NCBI RefSeq assembly: GCF_029911635.1
Contig: NZ_JARYTI010000030.1
Coordinates: 1-56,369 of the forward strand
DNA from: Sphingomonas sp. AR_OL41
Lineage (GTDB): Bacteria; Pseudomonadota; Alphaproteobacteria; Sphingomonadales; Sphingomonadaceae
Length of the DNA stretch: 56,369 nucleotides
Direction of reading: 5' to 3'
The position numbers were made by a program, and so were the translations under genes. The stretch's first letter is position 1; the number at the start of each line of letters is the position of its first letter. This document shows positions 1 to 8,687 of the stretch, piece by piece. The notes under the pieces are model-generated. The model did no database searches. It saw only the letters and a list, made by a program, of their open reading frames with translations, and was not told the DNA's origin.

Positions 1-522
1 CGGCCCCGCCGCGGCGGCGGCGGTGCGGATGGTGATCGATGGATCGCGAAACGCCGGGGTGACGACGACATAACCCTTGCTGGCAAGATTCTCGCCGAGC
101 CACGACAGCACCTCGGGCGTGTTGCTGTAACCGTGCGCGAGGATGACGAGCGGGAAACGGCCGGGCGCGGCGCGCCCGGCCGCCGAGGCGATGCCGGGGA
201 CGGTGAACGCAACGTCGCGGCCGTTCTCACCCGGGAGCGCCGTGCGATAGGTCGTGCCGGCGCCGCGCGCGGCGGCGGGGTACCAGATGGTGAGCGCTAT
301 CCGACGGTCGACCGTCGCGGGTCGCTCGACGCCCTGCAAGGGATCGGCCTGGCCGGGCTGGACGACGGCAATGGCCGTGACACCGACCGGATAGTTGCCG
401 AGCGCGGCAAGTTCCGGCGCGTCGACGCCGGGGCGCGCCGCCGCTTCCTGTGCCGGCGCACCCGCCGCCGGCAGCAGTGCCGCGGCGGACGCCATCGCCA
501 GCGGCAGGACAAAACGAAACAT
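1..522 (-). CDS. alpha/beta hydrolase, secreted, 3' part outside window
   Basis: This gene runs off the left edge, so only about 174 N-terminal residues are visible. It begins MFRFVLPLAMASAAALLPAA, a clear signal peptide, followed by a YPVGVTAI segment, an LTIWYPA segment and an oxyanion-type HGYSNTPE segment. That order resembles the platelet-activating-factor acetylhydrolase/dienelactone hydrolase branch of alpha/beta hydrolases; the catalytic Ser, Asp and His would lie outside the window. The ATG at 522 is chosen because an AGGGAG Shine-Dalgarno lies 8 bases upstream and an upstream ATG is immediately followed by TAA. It sits 51 bases downstream of the TonB-dependent receptor on the same strand, so the two are probably cotranscribed and the enzyme may act in the periplasm on what the receptor imports. 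The substrate is unknown. Confidence 0.75.
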   Translation of the reverse strand, partial: MFRFVLPLAMASAAALLPAAGAPAQEAAARPGVDAPELAALGNYPVGVTAIAVVQPGQADPLQGVERPATVDRRIALTIWYPAAARGAGTTYRTALPGENGRDVAFTVPGIASAAGRAAPGRFPLVILAHGYSNTPEVLSWLGENLASKGYVVVTPAFRDPSITIRTAAAAAGP

Positions 523-573
523 TTACATAGCTCCCTGGTGGGGTGGCGGGGACGCCTCGCGCCCCCGCAAAAG

Positions 574-2844
574 TCAGAATTTCACGCCGAGCCGCACCCC
601 GCCATAACGGCGGTAGTCGCGCGGCAGCAGCGCCTGGGTTGCGATGTTTCCCCCGAAATTGCTCGCGCTGTTGACCAGCGCGGGGTAATATTGCTTGTCG
701 AACAGGTTGTTGACGAAAGCGACCACCTCCCAGCGATGGTCGGCGTCGCGCACGCCGAGGCCGACATTGACGATGCCATAGCCCGGCTGGAAGGTCTGCG
801 GGTCCTCCGCGACATAATAGACGTCGCTCTGATACTGCCAGTTGGCCTGCGCCACGCCGCGCAAATTGCCGCCGAGCGACGGCGAATAATCACCCGCGAT
901 CGAGAACTTCCATTTCGGCGCCTGGACGGCGCGCGCGCCGGTCAGGTTCTGGCGCGTCGGCGAGCCGGTGCAGCCCAGCGCGGCGGTCTGCAGCGGATAG
1001 CATTGTGCGACATCGAACGAGGTATATTTCGCGTCGAGATAGGTCACCGAGGCGTTGAGGTTGAGATCGTCGCCGATTCGCGCCGAGCTTTCGAGCTCGA
1101 CGCCCTGGGTATTCAGCCCGCCGACATTGGTCAGGCGGAAATTGGTCGTGGTGCCGATCGTTTCGATCGTCTGCGCCTGCAAGTTGGTATAGTCGGTGTT
1201 GAAATAGGTCAGGTTGAGCGTCAGGCGCCGGTCGAGGAATTGGAGCCGCGCGCCGATCTCGCGGTCGCGCGAACGCTCGGGCTTGATCGGGCCGGCATTG
1301 GCGCGGCCGGTGTTGAAACCGGTGGTAAGATCGTAGGTCTGCCCCTTGTAACCGGTCGAATAGGTCGCAAACAGCATCACGTCGCGGGTCGGCTCGTAAC
1401 GCAGGCTGAGGCGATAGGTGCCCGCCGTATCCTCGGCGCTGCCCGCGAAGGACGTCGGATTGGGGGCGACCGCGAGATTGTCCTGGAAGGTATAGGACAC
1501 CCGCTCGTTCTGCACCCGGCCGCCGCCGGTGAAGGTCACCTTGGGGACGAATTCCCAATCGATCTGCGCGAAGCCGGAGAGCTGGCGCGATTGCGCCGTC
1601 GCATACCAACTGGCAGGCGAGAAGGCCGGGCCGCGAAGGAACGGACGTTCGAAATTGACCTTCGCGTAATAGGCGCCGAGCGTATAACGGAACGGCTTGT
1701 CGCTGGGCGACAGCAGCCGCACTTCCTGCGTAAACAGCCGCGAGTGGAACTCGCCGACCTGGATGTTGCTGCCGACCGCAGCGGTCGACGAGGTGTCGTC
1801 ATGGTCGAGAAAGTCGTACAGGCGGAACTTGTCGTACGAGGTGATCGACACCAACGTCAGATCGCCAAGGCCGATTTCGCCGCGCAGCGAGCCGCCGATC
1901 CCCCAATAGCGCGTGCGTGATGGATAATTGTTGCTGACGTCCTGATTCTGCTCGCTGACCGTGACGCCGGGCAGCACCACCGCCGGCGTGAGACCCGCTG
2001 TACCGCGCAGCACCGCATTCGCTCCGAAGCGAATGAACGGGCGGCCGACGGTGCTATTGCCGTTGAGATAATTGCCCGACAGCGTGAAGGTTGCGTTCGC
2101 CGCGGGCGACCAGCGGAGCTTACCGCGCGTGTTGAAGGATTCATGGCCGTTAACCTTCTGGCCATTGAACAGGTTGCGGACATTGCCGTCCCATTTCGAA
2201 TAGCTCGCCGAAAGGACATAGCCGAGATCGGGGCTGATCGGCCCGGAGACGCTGAAATTGCCGCCATATTCGCTGTCGGTGGTGGCGAGCGCGTTGGCGC
2301 GGAAATGGAAATCCTTGGTCGGGTTGCGCGTGATGATGTTGATCAAGCCGGCCGACGCCGATTTGCCGTAGAGCGTGCTCTGCGGGCCGCGCAGTACCTC
2401 GATATGATCGACATCGGGCAGGTCGGTGAAGGCGCGCGCCTGGAATGCCAGCGGTACCTCGTCGACCAGTACCGCGACGCTGGGTTCGACGCCGATGCCG
2501 AAGGCGAAGGTACCGACCCCGCGCAACGAGATATTGGCGTTGACCGGATGCTCGGCCGGGCGGATCGTGATCGACGGCGCGATCCGGCCGAGATCGTCGA
2601 ACTGGCGGACGCCGGCGGCCTGGAGCTGGGTGTTCGACAGCACCGAGACGGCGAGCGGCACGTCCTGGACGTTTTCGGAGCGCTTCTGCGCGGTGACGAC
2701 GACATCGCCGGGCAAGGCCGAATCGGGCGCGGCGGCGTTGGCCTGACCAGCCGGTGCGGCATTTTGCGCGAAGGCGGGTGCGGCGGTGATGGCCAGCGCT
2801 GCGGCGAGCGCACCCCGGCTAACGATAAGCTGACAGCGAGCCAT
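574..2844 (-). CDS. TonB-dependent outer-membrane receptor
   Basis: A 756-residue outer-membrane receptor that would use TonB/ExbBD energy to import a substrate too large or scarce for porins. After a signal peptide ending near AFAQ comes a TonB-box/plug start (VVVTAQKRSENVQDVP), a plug with VLRGPQSTLYGKSASAG, and a long beta-barrel ending in phenylalanine (RLGVKF), as expected for outer-membrane insertion. The start is placed at 2844 because GGGGAGAG precedes that ATG closely; an ATG eight codons upstream lacks such a site. It is divergent from a GntR regulator with an operator-like palindrome between them and is followed by a secreted hydrolase. The neighbouring MFS/GH31 unit hints at an oligosaccharide or glycoside as ligand, which is inference; sequence alone does not define the ligand. 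Confidence 0.92.
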   Translation of the reverse strand: MARCQLIVSRGALAAALAITAAPAFAQNAAPAGQANAAAPDSALPGDVVVTAQKRSENVQDVPLAVSVLSNTQLQAAGVRQFDDLGRIAPSITIRPAEHPVNANISLRGVGTFAFGIGVEPSVAVLVDEVPLAFQARAFTDLPDVDHIEVLRGPQSTLYGKSASAGLINIITRNPTKDFHFRANALATTDSEYGGNFSVSGPISPDLGYVLSASYSKWDGNVRNLFNGQKVNGHESFNTRGKLRWSPAANATFTLSGNYLNGNSTVGRPFIRFGANAVLRGTAGLTPAVVLPGVTVSEQNQDVSNNYPSRTRYWGIGGSLRGEIGLGDLTLVSITSYDKFRLYDFLDHDDTSSTAAVGSNIQVGEFHSRLFTQEVRLLSPSDKPFRYTLGAYYAKVNFERPFLRGPAFSPASWYATAQSRQLSGFAQIDWEFVPKVTFTGGGRVQNERVSYTFQDNLAVAPNPTSFAGSAEDTAGTYRLSLRYEPTRDVMLFATYSTGYKGQTYDLTTGFNTGRANAGPIKPERSRDREIGARLQFLDRRLTLNLTYFNTDYTNLQAQTIETIGTTTNFRLTNVGGLNTQGVELESSARIGDDLNLNASVTYLDAKYTSFDVAQCYPLQTAALGCTGSPTRQNLTGARAVQAPKWKFSIAGDYSPSLGGNLRGVAQANWQYQSDVYYVAEDPQTFQPGYGIVNVGLGVRDADHRWEVVAFVNNLFDKQYYPALVNSASNFGGNIATQALLPRDYRRYGGVRLGVKF

Positions 2845-2910
2845 GCAAGTCTCTCCCCTCAATGTCACGCACGGGTTCTGGCGCCCGCGCAGTGATAGCT
2901 GGCTAGCAAA

Positions 2911-2921
2911 TGGTCAGACCA
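2911..2921. promoter_or_regulatory. FadR/GntR-type operator TGGTCAGACCA
   Basis: TGGTCAGACCA is a perfect inverted repeat (TGGTC-A-GACCA) and fits the TnGTnnnACnA pattern known for the FadR branch of GntR regulators. It lies between the TonB receptor start (2844) and the GntR gene. An ATG at 2910 overlaps it, which argues that the regulator actually starts downstream. A near-identical copy occurs at 7840-7850. Confidence 0.65.
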
Positions 2922-3008
2922 AAGGCAAGGCCAGCCGGCGCATTGGCCTTACACATAAGTAAACACCGACGGTTGCCCGCGGCCATGGGTGCTGGTAATT
3001 GCCGCAAT

Positions 3009-3812
3009 ATGGCAAAAGCGCGATTGATCAGGCCAATTTCCGTTCCCGCGGCGGCCGACCCGGTGCCCGACCCGCGCAAGCTCTATCAGCAGGTCGCGGC
3101 CGCCGTGGCCGAGGCGATCCGGCGCGGCGATTATGTGCCGGGCCAGCGTATCCCGTCGGAACGCGAACTTGCCGACCTCCACAAGGTCAGCCGGCCGACG
3201 ATCCGCGAGGCGATGATTGCGCTCGAAGTCGTCGGCGTGGTGCGGTCGCGCCACGGCTCGGGCATCTTCGTCGTCGACAATCCGCAGCTCGACGCGCCGA
3301 CGATCGGCCTCGACATCGGCGCGTTCGAGCTGACCGAGGCGCGCCGGCTGTTCGAGGCCGAGGCAGCGGCGCTGGCGGCGGTGTCGATCGACGACGCCGA
3401 GATCGCCACGCTCGAAGCGCTGATCGTCGACATGGAGCGCGAGAATGACGAGCATGTCAGCGGCGAACATGCCGATCGTGAGTTCCACATGACCATCGCG
3501 CGCGCGACGCGCAATTCGGCGGTGGTCGACGTGATCGAATCGCTGTGGGAGGCGCGCAACCGCTCGCCGCTGTGCCAGCATATGCTCGCCCGCGCGCGCG
3601 CCGTTGGCGTCGTGCCGCGGATCGACGAACATCAGACGATCCTCGCGGCGCTGCGCGAGCGCAACCCCAAGGCGGCGCGCAAGGCGATGCGCGACCATCT
3701 CGGCCGGGTGATCGACGGGCTGCTCGAGGCGACCGAGAGCGACACGCTGGAACGCGCCCGCGCCGAGGTCGAGGCGAAGCGCAGCGACCTGGCGCGCCGC
3801 GTCGCGGTGTGA
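3009..3812 (+). CDS. FadR/GntR-family transcriptional regulator (FCD domain)
   Basis: A DNA-binding regulator of 267 residues. The N-terminal winged helix reads KLYQQVAAAVAEAIRRGDY, then PGQRIPSERELADLHKVSRP and VVRSRHGSGIFV, the standard GntR HTH. The C-terminal part is an all-helical FCD ligand domain with the expected metal-binding histidines in REFHMTIA, DEHQTIL and MRDHLGRV. The reading frame stays open upstream to ATGs at 2985 and 2910; the latter overlaps the palindromic operator, so 3009 (or 2985) is preferred although neither has a good ribosome site. It is divergent from the TonB receptor and probably represses both that gene and the MFS/GH31 unit, with release by a sugar acid or similar effector; the effector is inference. 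Confidence 0.88.
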   Translation: MAKARLIRPISVPAAADPVPDPRKLYQQVAAAVAEAIRRGDYVPGQRIPSERELADLHKVSRPTIREAMIALEVVGVVRSRHGSGIFVVDNPQLDAPTIGLDIGAFELTEARRLFEAEAAALAAVSIDDAEIATLEALIVDMERENDEHVSGEHADREFHMTIARATRNSAVVDVIESLWEARNRSPLCQHMLARARAVGVVPRIDEHQTILAALRERNPKAARKAMRDHLGRVIDGLLEATESDTLERARAEVEAKRSDLARRVAV

Positions 3813-3867
3813 CCGGCGGCGAAGTTACGGGCAAAGCCCGACCCATTGCACGGCTTTCTGTTCACTT

Positions 3868-3940
3868 CCCCGGCGCAGGCCGGGGCCCAGTTGGGATGAC
3901 GGATATGATGCGCGGTAACGACGCCGCGTCCCCCAACTGG
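3868..3940. repeat. palindromic intergenic repeat pair
   Basis: The stretch holds a CCCCGG/CCGGGG stem (3868-3885), then CCCAGTTGGG (3886-3895) and its inverted copy CCCAACTGGG (3931-3940). It lies downstream of the GntR gene and resembles other convergent REP-like pairs in this window. It could act as a transcription end, but has no T tract. Confidence 0.5.
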
Positions 3941-3952
3941 GTATTTCGGGGT

Positions 3953-4036
3953 ATTTCGGGGACACAATACTAAATTCGATCGAGCGCTAGCATGCGGCGG
4001 CCGATCGCGAAGAATTTAGTATTGTGTCCCCGAAAT
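3953..4036. repeat. 84-bp palindromic element, copy 1
   Basis: Two perfect 25-base inverted arms (3953-3977 and 4012-4036) containing GGGGACACAATACTAAATTC and its reverse complement flank a 34-base core. The same element recurs at 51722-51805 with identical arms and four core differences. Short TATTTCGGGG repeats on the left and CCCCGAAATGG repeats on the right iterate its ends. The layout resembles non-autonomous elements mobilised by REP-associated tyrosine transposases (RAYTs); no transposase gene is present here. The remainder of the gap between 3813 and 4115 holds no gene. Confidence 0.75.
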
Positions 4037-4115
4037 GGTGTCCCCGAAATGGGGTCCCCGAAATGGTAAGGGCGAACGGAAATAATGGTATCAGCCAGAC
4101 TTAACGCAGTTCGCT

Positions 4116-6512
4116 TCAGGCGACTGTCAGCGTAATCCCGCGTCGGCCGTCCTGCTCGACGGGCTGGCCAGAGCCACCGTTCACGATCAACGCGCGCACC
4201 TCGCCGGGCGGCAACAGCAGCGTGATCATCTCGTCGCCCCATGTCCCGGGGCCTTCACGCCACACCGTGACCGTGATGGCCGCATCATCGGCCTCACCGG
4301 TGACGTGCCAGCGGTCGATCGCGCCGGCGCCGTCGCCGGCATCCTCGACCGCGTCCCAGGCGAACACACCGCGCCGCGGCGGAAACAGCCAGACGCCGCG
4401 GCGATAAGGCGCGGGCCGCCAGCCGCCGGTCGCGAGATCGACCAGCATCGCCGAGCCGGCGCGCGCCAGCAGCGGCGGCGGGCCGTCGAGCGGCGCGTCG
4501 AGCGTCGTCTCCGCCCCGCCAGCCACCCGCCCGCCGGTCCACACATCGACCCACTCGGCACCCGCCGGCGCCCGCAGCGTGCGGGTCAAAGCGCCCGGTT
4601 CGACCACCGGCGCGGCGAGCAGATCGGGGCCGAGCAGATGCTCGTCGCTCTCCGCCCAGGCGCCGGCATCGTCGGGGAAATCGAGCCAGGTCGGGCGCAC
4701 CATCGGCTCGCAATCGGCGTGATAGCGGTGGAGCAGATCGTAGAAGAACGGGACCAGCGCCTGGCGCAGCGCCATCAGGCGGCGGATCGCGGGCAGCGCG
4801 TCGGGGTACATCCACGGCTCGTTGACGGTGCGATCGTCGTTCCAGCTATGGATGCTGAAGCGCGGCATCAGTACGCCGGCCTGGACCCAGCGCACCAGCA
4901 GTTCGGGCGACGGCGCCGGCCCGGCAAAGCCGCCGACGTCATGCCCGCTGTTCGACACGCCCGACAACGCGAGCCCGATCGCCATGCGCGCATTGTAGCG
5001 CAGCGACTTCCATTCGGTGAGATTGTCGCCGGTCCAGGTCTGGGCATAGCGTTGCAGCCCGGCCATGCCGGCGCGGGTGACGACATAGGGGCGGCGCTCG
5101 GGCGCGGCCGCCATCTGCGCGTGGCGCGAGGCGCGTGTCATCAATATCGGCTGGACCGGGCGCATCGCCGCCGCCGCGCACGGCGTGCCGAACCCAGCGA
5201 AGCGCGCGCGCGCATCCCAGATCTCATATTCATTATTGTCGTTCCAGCTCGCGACCATGCCCTGGTCGAGCAGCGCACTGCCGAACTGCGCCTGCCACCA
5301 GGCGGCGGCGTCCGGATTGGTGAAGTCAATATAGCTGCCGACCTCGTCCCAGAACTGCGCCTCGACCGGCGCGCCGTCGGCATCGGCGACGAATAGCCCG
5401 GCGGCGGCGACCTCGTCATAACGCGGATGGCTGCGCAGCAGCGCCGGCTTGATATTGGGGACGAGTTGCACGCCGGCTTCAGCGAAGCTGGCGACGAACG
5501 CGGCGGGATCGGGGAACTTGTCGCGGTTCCAATGGAACACATAACGCTTGTCGCCGATCGAGGTGTAGCCCGACGACAAATGGAACGAAGTGCAACCGAT
5601 GTCATGCTCGGCAAGCTTGTCGAGAAAGCCCGCCATCTGCGCCGCCGCATCGGGCGCATCGGTATAGCTCATCGTCGACCCCGAATAACCGAGCGACCAG
5701 CGCGGCATCAACGCCGGGCGACCGGTCAGCCAGGTGAAACGCCGCGTCACCGCGCGCGGATCGGGTCCGGCAATCATCCACAGGTCGAGATCGCCGGCAT
5801 CGGCGACGATATGCCGGTACCAGCCATGATAATTGTCGAGCTCGCGGCCGAGATCGACATGCACATCGGCGACGCTGTCGTAAAAGGCGCCGTGACAGCG
5901 CCCCTCGGCGTCGGCGACGAGCAGATAGGGAATCGACTTGTAGAGCGGGTCGCTATGCTCGGCATCGTAACCCATCGCGTCGAGATTGGTCAGGCGGAAC
6001 GAGCGCCCGGCGCGGTCACAGTCGCCGCTGCGATCGCCCAGGCCGTAAAAGCGCTCGCCCGCGCGGCGCGCAGAGTAATGGTGTGCCCGCCCGTCCCACC
6101 AGCCGAAATCATAGGATTGTGTCGGGCGATCCTCGGCCATCAGGCGCCAGCCATCGCCGTCGCGCTGTTCCCAGCGGCAGTGCAACCCGGCGAGCCGGAT
6201 CGTCACGCGCAGCTGCGCTGTCGCGACGACGAGCTGCGCGTCATCGACCTCCAGCAAGAAGGCCGGGCAGGTAAAGCCGGTCACGTCGAGCCGGTCGCGC
6301 CCCGGCTCGGCAATGTCGGCGGCGCCCGGCGCGATCGCCCAGCTTGGTGGGCTGGTGACGGTGCCGTCGGCGAGCAGCAACAGGCGCGCAATGTCCTCCT
6401 CGAGCACGAAGAGATGCGCGACCACGCCGGTATCGGCGGTGAGTGTCAGGCGGCCGGGCGCGCGATCGGTCAGCGCGAACAGCGGCGGGCGGGACAGGGT
6501 GGCGCGTCTCAT
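4116..6512 (-). CDS. GH31-family glycoside hydrolase
   Basis: A 798-residue glycosidase of family 31 (alpha-glucosidase, alpha-xylosidase and relatives), which cleaves alpha-linked terminal sugars with retention. After a beta-rich N-terminal domain containing ERFYGLGDRSG comes the barrel: MPRWSLGYSGS near 269-279, the nucleophile loop WNDNNE with Asp425, and the acid/base segment TWTGDN with Asp496, then GHDVGGF. No signal peptide is evident, so the enzyme is likely cytoplasmic. Its ATG overlaps the stop of the MFS gene by four bases (ATGA), so import and hydrolysis are coupled. The open frame extends far upstream through the MFS gene in another frame, but that part is a shadow. Exact linkage specificity cannot be read from sequence. 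Confidence 0.93.
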   Translation of the reverse strand: MRRATLSRPPLFALTDRAPGRLTLTADTGVVAHLFVLEEDIARLLLLADGTVTSPPSWAIAPGAADIAEPGRDRLDVTGFTCPAFLLEVDDAQLVVATAQLRVTIRLAGLHCRWEQRDGDGWRLMAEDRPTQSYDFGWWDGRAHHYSARRAGERFYGLGDRSGDCDRAGRSFRLTNLDAMGYDAEHSDPLYKSIPYLLVADAEGRCHGAFYDSVADVHVDLGRELDNYHGWYRHIVADAGDLDLWMIAGPDPRAVTRRFTWLTGRPALMPRWSLGYSGSTMSYTDAPDAAAQMAGFLDKLAEHDIGCTSFHLSSGYTSIGDKRYVFHWNRDKFPDPAAFVASFAEAGVQLVPNIKPALLRSHPRYDEVAAAGLFVADADGAPVEAQFWDEVGSYIDFTNPDAAAWWQAQFGSALLDQGMVASWNDNNEYEIWDARARFAGFGTPCAAAAMRPVQPILMTRASRHAQMAAAPERRPYVVTRAGMAGLQRYAQTWTGDNLTEWKSLRYNARMAIGLALSGVSNSGHDVGGFAGPAPSPELLVRWVQAGVLMPRFSIHSWNDDRTVNEPWMYPDALPAIRRLMALRQALVPFFYDLLHRYHADCEPMVRPTWLDFPDDAGAWAESDEHLLGPDLLAAPVVEPGALTRTLRAPAGAEWVDVWTGGRVAGGAETTLDAPLDGPPPLLARAGSAMLVDLATGGWRPAPYRRGVWLFPPRRGVFAWDAVEDAGDGAGAIDRWHVTGEADDAAITVTVWREGPGTWGDEMITLLLPPGEVRALIVNGGSGQPVEQDGRRGITLTVA

Positions 6513-7765
6513 CGACCGGACTCCGCGGCGGCAAGCGATTTGATGTTCATGATCAGCACCACGGCGCCGATCACGTCGAAAAAGGCCAGCGCGCCGAACA
6601 GCGGCGCATAACCCAGCGTATCGGCGAACTGGCCGATGAGCAGCGAAAAAAGCAGGCCGCCGACCCAGCCGGCCTGGCCGATAAAGCCGTTGGCCATGCC
6701 GACCTCGGCCGGCGAGAAGACGTCGGCCGACAGCGTGTTGATCAGCACCGAGATCATCTGGTGCGCGAAACCGCCGACGCAAAACAGCGCAATGGCGGTA
6801 TAGGGGCTGGCGGCGAGGCCGATGCAGCCGGGCGCGATCATCAGCACCGCCGCCAGGCTGATCCCGGCGATGCGCGAGGCGACCAGCGGCAGGCGGAAAT
6901 GCCTGATCAGGAAAGGCGACAGATAGCCGCCGAGCACCCCGCCAAGATCGGCGGCGAGGAAGGGCAGCCAGGCGAACAGTGCGATCTGCTTGAGATCCAT
7001 GCCGCGCTCTGTCGCGAGGTAGAGCGGAATCCAGAAGCTGAAGGTCTGCCATGCCGGCTCGGCAAGGAAGCGCGGTATCGCGATCGCCCAGAATTTGCGC
7101 ATGCCGAGAATCTCGCGCGCACCGGCGCGGCCCGGCGCGGGCGTGCCACGCTCGGCGGCAAGCGTCGCGCGTTCCGCCGGGGTCAGCCCGGGATGCGTCT
7201 CGGGGCTGCGGTACAAGGCATACCATGCCACCGCCCAGACCAGGCCGACAGCGCCGGTGACGATGAAGGCCACGCGCCAGTCCGCCCATAAGGTCACCGC
7301 GACGACGATCGGCGGCGCGAGCAATGCGCCGAGCGAAGTGCCGGCATTGAACCAGCCGACCGCGACCGAACGCTGGCGGGCGGGAAACCATTCGGCGATC
7401 GCCTTGATGCCGGACGGGATCGCGGCGGATTCGCTCGCCCCGAGCAGGCCGCGAAACACCGCCAGCCCGATCCATCCGCCGGCCAGTGCATGCAGCATGC
7501 TGGCGAACGACCATGCCACGCCGAACAGCGCGAAGCCGCTGCGCAGGCCAATCTTGTCGACGACATAACCGGCGACCGGCTGCATCACGGTATAAGCCGC
7601 CTGAAACGCCCCGACGACATAGCTATATTGCTGCGTCGTCATGCCGAGGCTGGTCTTGAGCTGCGGCGCGAGCACGCCGAGCGAATTGCGCGCGAGATAG
7701 TTGGCGACGGTGCCGGCGCAGATCAGCGCGACGAACCACCAGCGCAGGCGCGACAATCGCTGCAA
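6509..7765 (-). CDS. MFS transporter, hexuronate/anion:cation symporter type
   Basis: An inner-membrane carrier of 418 residues with twelve predicted hydrophobic segments in two halves. The N-terminal region (NYLARNSLGVLAPQL, GYVVDKIGLRSG, RGLLGASESAAIPSG) and AEWFPARQRSVAVGWFNAG resemble the anion:cation symporter branch that includes the hexuronate carrier ExuT. The likely start is TTG at 7765, preceded by GGGAGATGGGG; no in-frame ATG is placed well, and the ATG inside that purine stretch is out of frame. It leads a two-gene unit with the GH31 enzyme and has a GntR-like operator 75 bases upstream. A uronic acid or uronate-bearing oligosaccharide is the best guess for its cargo, by family and not by experiment. 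Confidence 0.9.
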   Translation of the reverse strand: MQRLSRLRWWFVALICAGTVANYLARNSLGVLAPQLKTSLGMTTQQYSYVVGAFQAAYTVMQPVAGYVVDKIGLRSGFALFGVAWSFASMLHALAGGWIGLAVFRGLLGASESAAIPSGIKAIAEWFPARQRSVAVGWFNAGTSLGALLAPPIVVAVTLWADWRVAFIVTGAVGLVWAVAWYALYRSPETHPGLTPAERATLAAERGTPAPGRAGAREILGMRKFWAIAIPRFLAEPAWQTFSFWIPLYLATERGMDLKQIALFAWLPFLAADLGGVLGGYLSPFLIRHFRLPLVASRIAGISLAAVLMIAPGCIGLAASPYTAIALFCVGGFAHQMISVLINTLSADVFSPAEVGMANGFIGQAGWVGGLLFSLLIGQFADTLGYAPLFGALAFFDVIGAVVLIMNIKSLAAAESGR

Positions 7766-7839
7766 ACCCCATCTCCCGCGCGCGGCGCCATCGCCGTCTC
7801 GGCCAGCGATCTAGCAAAGGCGGCAAGGCTTGTCGATAT

Positions 7840-7850
7840 TGGTCAGGCCA
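7840..7850. promoter_or_regulatory. GntR-type operator TGGTCAGGCCA upstream of MFS/GH31
   Basis: TGGTCAGGCCA differs at one base from the perfect palindrome at 2911-2921. A further half site, TGTCAGACCA, is at 7872-7881. Both lie in the 217-base gap upstream of the MFS start, in a suitable place for control by the GntR regulator encoded at 3009-3812. Confidence 0.5.
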
Positions 7851-7957
7851 GTTGTAGACGGGGCATGGCGCTGTCAGACCAGATGAGCCAGTCTTACCTT
7901 GGCAACGCGCTCCACGCCGTCACGCGACCGTCGCTCGATCGAGCAACAAGCCATTTA

Positions 7958-7988
7958 TTGACATAATGTCATTATTGACGTTATGTCA
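7958..7988 (+). promoter_or_regulatory. promoter with two TetR-type operators
   Basis: TGACATAATGTCA (7959-7971) and TGACGTTATGTCA (7976-7988) are tandem dyads. They overlap a plausible promoter: TTGACA at 7958-7963, a 17-base spacer and TTATGT at 7981-7986. Initiation would then fall a few bases before the ATG at 7995, giving an essentially leaderless mRNA. The site probably binds the TetR protein encoded directly downstream (autorepression). Confidence 0.6.
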
Positions 7989-7994
7989 TTTTTT

Positions 7995-8687
7995 ATGAAT
8001 ACACGCCCCGACACCCGGCCCGGCGGCAAACGCGCCAGAACGCGCGACCAGTTGCTGGCATCGGCGCAGGCGCTGCTGATGGAACAGGGCGTGGCGGCGC
8101 TGGGATTGCGACAGATCACCGATCATGCCGGCGTCGTTCATGCGACCTTCTACAATTATTATCCCGACATTCCCGCGCTGGTCGCCGATCTGGGCGAATT
8201 GCTCGGCGCGGCGCATCTTGCGGCGATGGCGACGCTGGGCGCCACGCTCGACGACCCGGCGCTCCGCTTTGCCCGGATCACCCGTCAAACCCTGCGCTTC
8301 GTCGTCGCGCAGCCGGGCCTGGGCCGGTTGATGTTCGACGTCGGCCTGCCGGTCGATGCGCTGAGCCCGGAATTGCGCTTGCGGCTGCGGCTCGACATTG
8401 CCGAGGGCGTTCGTCGCGGTCTGTTCGCGGCGACCGATCCCGACCTCACCGCCAGCATGATCGCCGGCGCGATCGGCGGGGTCGCACTCGATCTTCACCG
8501 CGGTGCGCTGTCCGCCACGGCGATCGACGCGGCGACGGTCAGCTTGCTGCTCCAGCTCGGGCTAGACCGCCGGGAAGCCGAACGACTGGGCAATGAGCCG
8601 ATCGATTTCCCGCCGCCCCCCGCGATGCCGCTGCGCTGGCTTGCCCTGCCGGCGATGCCAACGCTGGCCCAAATCGGCGCCGCATGA
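7995..8687 (+). CDS. TetR-family transcriptional regulator
   Basis: A 230-residue repressor. The N-terminal HTH reads ARTRDQLLASAQALLMEQG, then LGLRQITDHAGVVHATFYNYY, typical TetR recognition helices; the helical C-terminal half is the ligand pocket. An in-frame ATG at 7983 lies within an operator palindrome, so 7995 is preferred; there is no Shine-Dalgarno, consistent with leaderless translation. Its stop overlaps the start of the flavoprotein gene by ATGA, so it is cotranscribed with the enzymes it probably controls. The inducer is likely a substrate or intermediate of the downstream pathway, an inference from this arrangement. Confidence 0.88.
   Translation: MNTRPDTRPGGKRARTRDQLLASAQALLMEQGVAALGLRQITDHAGVVHATFYNYYPDIPALVADLGELLGAAHLAAMATLGATLDDPALRFARITRQTLRFVVAQPGLGRLMFDVGLPVDALSPELRLRLRLDIAEGVRRGLFAATDPDLTASMIAGAIGGVALDLHRGALSATAIDAATVSLLLQLGLDRREAERLGNEPIDFPPPPAMPLRWLALPAMPTLAQIGAA

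Noticed and set aside
133..1920. 595-residue plus-strand frame
   Set aside because: It is antisense to the hydrolase and TonB receptor genes and its Arg-rich composition is a GC-skew shadow.
4116..7514. One 1132-residue protein combining transporter region and GH31
   Set aside because: The first third is the MFS gene read in another frame; ATGA overlap at 6509-6512 marks two separate genes.
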